A DNA stretch of 15,512 bases. Origin: an uncultured Eubacteriales bacterium (GTDB lineage Bacteria; Bacillota; Clostridia; Christensenellales; Borkfalkiaceae). This document shows positions 13,240 through 15,512 of the stretch, in pieces. The position numbers were made by a program, and so were the translations under genes. The stretch lies in the NCBI GenBank assembly GCA_905207385.1, contig CAJLLH010000008.1, positions 1 to 15,512 of the forward strand, in the 5' to 3' direction. Position 1 is the stretch's first letter, and each line of letters opens with the position of its first letter. Under the pieces are notes generated by a model. The model did no database searches. It was not told the DNA's origin and saw only the letters and a program-made list of their open reading frames with translations.

Positions 13240-14201
13240 AGATGCTGATATACGGCGTAAGTGAGCCTTTCGACAACTTCTTCGTATTCGCCGAAAAGCA
13301 TGCAGCCGCTGGCGAGAATATGTCCGCCGCCGCCGAACGTTGAAGCAACGGCGTTTACATTTACCGTGCCCTTGCTGCGCAGAGATGCTTTGTACTGACC
13401 CTTCTTCATTTCAAGGAGCGCAATCGCAACTTCAACCCCGTCTATGGACAGAGGGTAATCTACAAACCCTTCGGTAAGGCTGCGTTCGGCGCCCGTTTCT
13501 TTTAAAGCGGCGTCGGTAACGAGTATGAATGCAAGCTTGTCCTCCAGCGCGAAGCGGAGATTGTTTAGAGCGCGGGTGAAAAGCAATGCGCGAGCCTTCT
13601 TCTGGCGGGAGAACATTTCGTAATTTATTTTTGTAACGTCTGCGCCTGCTTCGCGAAGTCTGGCGGCAACCGAAAAAGTGTGTCCCGTTACGTCGCTGTG
13701 AGCGAAAGAACCGCTGTCCGTAATGAGACCGAGCATTAAAAGATTGGCAACCGCCGGGCTTATCTTAAGTCCCGCCGCGTCAAGCACTCGGGGCATAATT
13801 TCGCACGTAGCGGAACATACGCTCACGCAATTGGTTTTTGCGTATTCGGTATTGGATATATGATGGTCTATGTTTACCGTATCGCCGCGGAAACGCGCAA
13901 ACACATTGCCGAACGCGCCCATGCGTGCAACGTCGGCACAGTCTACGGCGATAAACGTATCGAAATCCTCTTCGGGGAGCTCAGTTTTAAGCTCCTTCAT
14001 TTCGGGAATGAAGAAAAATTTTTCGGGCGCGGCGTCTTCGCAGATAAAATAAGCTTTTTTGCCCGCTTCGCGCATAGCAAGGCACAGCGCAAGACCGCTG
14101 CCGAGGGCGTCGCCATCGGGGCGGGAATGACAGAATATTGCCGCGCTGCGCGCTTTTTTAATCTGGGCGGCAACTGCCGCTACTGCGCTTTCACTGTTCA
14201 T
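13236..14201 (-). CDS. nrnA: NrnA-type oligoribonuclease / pAp phosphatase (DHH family)
   Basis: 321 residues, normal for the family (about 310-325). It degrades 2-5-residue RNA fragments to nucleotides and dephosphorylates 3'-phosphoadenosine 5'-phosphate, using Mn. DHH domain motifs: HSRPDGDALGS (His25, Asp29, Asp31), VDCAD (Asp87), NIDHHISN (Asp112-His113-His114) and LITDSGSF (Asp162). The C-terminal DHHA1 domain has the substrate-binding GGGGH in STFGGGGHILASG. The start at 14201 lies within the end of rbfA (11-base overlap) and the stop overlaps the truB ATG by four bases, so translation of the three is probably coupled. The order rbfA-nrnA-truB is typical of clostridia. Confidence 0.92.
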   Translation of the reverse strand: MNSESAVAAVAAQIKKARSAAIFCHSRPDGDALGSGLALCLAMREAGKKAYFICEDAAPEKFFFIPEMKELKTELPEEDFDTFIAVDCADVARMGAFGNVFARFRGDTVNIDHHISNTEYAKTNCVSVCSATCEIMPRVLDAAGLKISPAVANLLMLGLITDSGSFAHSDVTGHTFSVAARLREAGADVTKINYEMFSRQKKARALLFTRALNNLRFALEDKLAFILVTDAALKETGAERSLTEGFVDYPLSIDGVEVAIALLEMKKGQYKASLRSKGTVNVNAVASTFGGGGHILASGCMLFGEYEEVVERLTYAVYQHL

Positions 14202-14562
14202 CTTCGGATTTTACGTCCAGTTTGTTGAGAATTTCGTCTATATGGGCGCCGTATTCCATGCTGCCGTCAAGAATGAACGTCAGCGTAGGCACCGTTCTTA
14301 TGCGGAGCATACCCGAAAGCTCGTGACGGATGAAACCAGCGTTTTCCTTTATCGTTTCAAAGGAGGCAAGCTTCTTTTCCTCTGAAGGGTCGAATATGCT
14401 TATATATATTTTTGACGTCTTGAGGTCGGGAGCAATGTCCGCACCCGTAACGCTTATAATGGCGGAAAGCTGGGGAAATCTGTCGCGCAGTCTGCGGGAT
14501 ATGACTTCGTAGATTGCTTTCTGAAATTCGCTTGCCAGCCTTTCTCCCCTTAAACCTTTCAT
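14191..14562 (-). CDS. rbfA: Ribosome-binding factor A
   Basis: 123 residues, full length. RbfA binds the 30S subunit and assists late maturation of the 16S rRNA 5' region, also in cold adaptation. The KH-like fold is supported by the N-terminal helix (GERLASEFQKAIYEVISRRL), the strand DLKTSKIYISIF, and the C-terminal RTVPTLTFILDGSMEYGAHI, which matches the family's 'R.vP.l.F..D.s.eyg..i'. The tail is acidic (SEDEQ). ATG 14562 has AAGG eight bases upstream. It follows infB after a 122-base gap with a hairpin and overlaps nrnA by 11 bases. Confidence 0.94.
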   Translation of the reverse strand: MKGLRGERLASEFQKAIYEVISRRLRDRFPQLSAIISVTGADIAPDLKTSKIYISIFDPSEEKKLASFETIKENAGFIRHELSGMLRIRTVPTLTFILDGSMEYGAHIDEILNKLDVKSEDEQ

Positions 14563-14609
14563 TTACTTTACCTTTTAATATGAAATATGCGCAAAAATCT
14601 GCCGATTTA

Positions 14610-14652
14610 CCCGCGGTCGAACTAAAAAACGTAACGATTTGTTCGCCGCGGG
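14610..14652 (-). repeat. Stable hairpin in the infB-rbfA gap
   Basis: CCCGCGGCGAAC (14641-14652 on minus) pairs with GTTCGACCGCGGG (14610-14622) in 12 bp with one bulged A and an 18-base loop containing T6. No T run follows directly, so it is not a plain terminator. Just downstream (toward rbfA) is a small AAATC/GATTT hairpin followed by TT. It could be an RNase processing site or a weak attenuator between infB and rbfA. Confidence 0.5.
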
Positions 14653-14684
14653 AGAACATAATTGCAGATTGTGCATTCAGTTAA

Positions 14685-15512
14685 TTATTTTGCGGGAACT
14701 TCCTGAATGAGGTAGCATTCAATGATGTCGCCCACTTTTATATCTTTGAAACCTTCAATCGAGCAGCCGCATTCAAAGCCGTAGTTTACTTCCTTAACGT
14801 CGTCCTTGAAGCGCTTGAGCTGCTGAACGTTGCCTTCTACGACGAGCACATCGTCGCGGTATATTCTGAGCTTGCCGCCGCGGACAATCTTGCCGTCCGT
14901 TACATAGCAGCCCGCAACGTTGCCGACGCCTGTAATTTTGAATACCTGACGAACTTCGCACTTACCCATGTAAATTTCCTGATACTTGGGTGCGAGCATG
15001 CCTTTAAGAGCTGCCTGAATATCGTCGAGAAGGTCGTAAATTATGCGGTATGTGCGCACGTCTACCTTGCTCTTTTCAGCAAGCGCCTTGGCTTTGGCGT
15101 CGGGACGCACGTTGAACGCAAGGATAATCGCGTTGGAAGAATCGGCGAGCATTACGTCAGATTCGTTTACCGCGCCTGCGCCGCTGTGGATTACCTTAAC
15201 CTGCACTTCCTCGTTGGAAAGTTTTACAACCGACTGTTTTACAGCTTCCACAGAGCCCTGTACGTCGCCCTTTATTATAAGGTTGAGCGTTTTCATATTG
15301 CCTTCGGCAATTTTGCCGAATACTTCGTCGAGCGAGATTTTGGAAGTCTGCTGAACGCGCGCTTCGCTTTCCTTTCTCTTTCTTTCCTCTATGACCTGCT
15401 TCATCAGTTCCTGAGATACGGCATAGATGGAATCGCCGGCGTTGGGAACTTCTTCAAATCCGAGTACGGAAACGGCTGTGGAAGGACCTGCGGACTTGAC
15501 CTGCCTGCCCTT
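14685..15512 (-). CDS. infB: Translation initiation factor IF-2, C-terminal part
   Basis: The last 275 residues; the gene enters from the right edge with the frame open at 15512. The visible part begins KGRQVKSAGPSTAVSVLGF, continues VPNAGDSIYAV (end of domain II), then has the linker with KQVIEERKRKE, domain III (NLIIKGDVQGSVEAVKQSV ... VIHSGAGAVNESDV) and the C-terminal domain that binds formyl-Met-tRNA (EVRQVFKI, GGKLRIYRD, NYGFECGCSIEGF, VGDIIECYLIQEV). IF-2 is the GTPase that places initiator tRNA on the 30S subunit; the G domain lies outside the window. It heads the visible infB-rbfA-nrnA-truB-ribF group. Confidence 0.96.
   Translation of the reverse strand, partial: KGRQVKSAGPSTAVSVLGFEEVPNAGDSIYAVSQELMKQVIEERKRKESEARVQQTSKISLDEVFGKIAEGNMKTLNLIIKGDVQGSVEAVKQSVVKLSNEEVQVKVIHSGAGAVNESDVMLADSSNAIILAFNVRPDAKAKALAEKSKVDVRTYRIIYDLLDDIQAALKGMLAPKYQEIYMGKCEVRQVFKITGVGNVAGCYVTDGKIVRGGKLRIYRDDVLVVEGNVQQLKRFKDDVKEVNYGFECGCSIEGFKDIKVGDIIECYLIQEVPAK

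Noticed and set aside
13240-13348. Extended N-terminus for truB from an upstream start
   Set aside because: It overlaps the end of nrnA out of frame, encodes no TruB-like sequence, and the canonical N-terminus is found from ATG 13239 in another frame.

Overview
The window looks like a chromosomal stretch of an uncultured spore-forming Firmicute of the class Clostridia. The grounds are a sporulation sigma-G gene next to a YlmC/YmxH-type gene, the order infB-rbfA-nrnA-truB-ribF, AGGAGG-type ribosome binding sites, and TTGACA/TATAAT promoters with rho-independent terminators. There is no phage, insertion sequence or CRISPR array. Most of the window is housekeeping DNA, and the unusual points are local.

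Left part (1-2300): the 5' end of a PRC-barrel YlmC/YmxH-like gene (minus), a CvpA-like membrane protein (minus), a strongly promoted non-coding stretch that folds like a 6S RNA (minus, about 1197-1026), and sigG (plus). Middle left (2300-5000): two tandem, very similar AEC-family transporters (minus), then a tRNA-Ala(GGC) whose 3' end is repeated in inverted orientation just beyond its terminator. At 5106-6210 a lipoprotein gene with its own consensus promoter is read on plus. It carries two domain copies resembling DUF5104.

From 6273 to the right edge everything is on the minus strand. In transcription order (right to left) the first unit is infB (partial), rbfA, nrnA, truB, ribF and an endonuclease-IV-like TIM-barrel gene. 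From rbfA onward these are chained by overlaps of 4-11 bases, which implies translational coupling. This unit makes translation initiation factor 2, a 30S maturation factor, a nanoRNase/pAp phosphatase, the tRNA U55 pseudouridine synthase and the FMN/FAD synthase. A second unit starts at a promoter overlapping the stop of the TIM-barrel gene and runs pepP-like, efp, dtd to a terminator at 7722-7752. It makes an Xaa-Pro peptidase, elongation factor P and D-aminoacyl-tRNA deacylase, so it is a translation-quality group. Beyond that terminator lie an MBL-fold hydrolase and a DUF5662 gene.

Points most worth a second look: (1) truB is split by an apparent one-base loss in a G run, with the true ATG start in another frame from the body of the gene; (2) RibF carries a 220-residue acidic Ala/Pro/Glu/Val tail with three 22-residue repeats and a strongly basic C-terminus; (3) the inverted copy of the tRNA-Ala 3' end; (4) the 6S-like RNA. 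I see no clear multi-gene novel system here. All structure and family calls were made by eye, without database searches or folding software.
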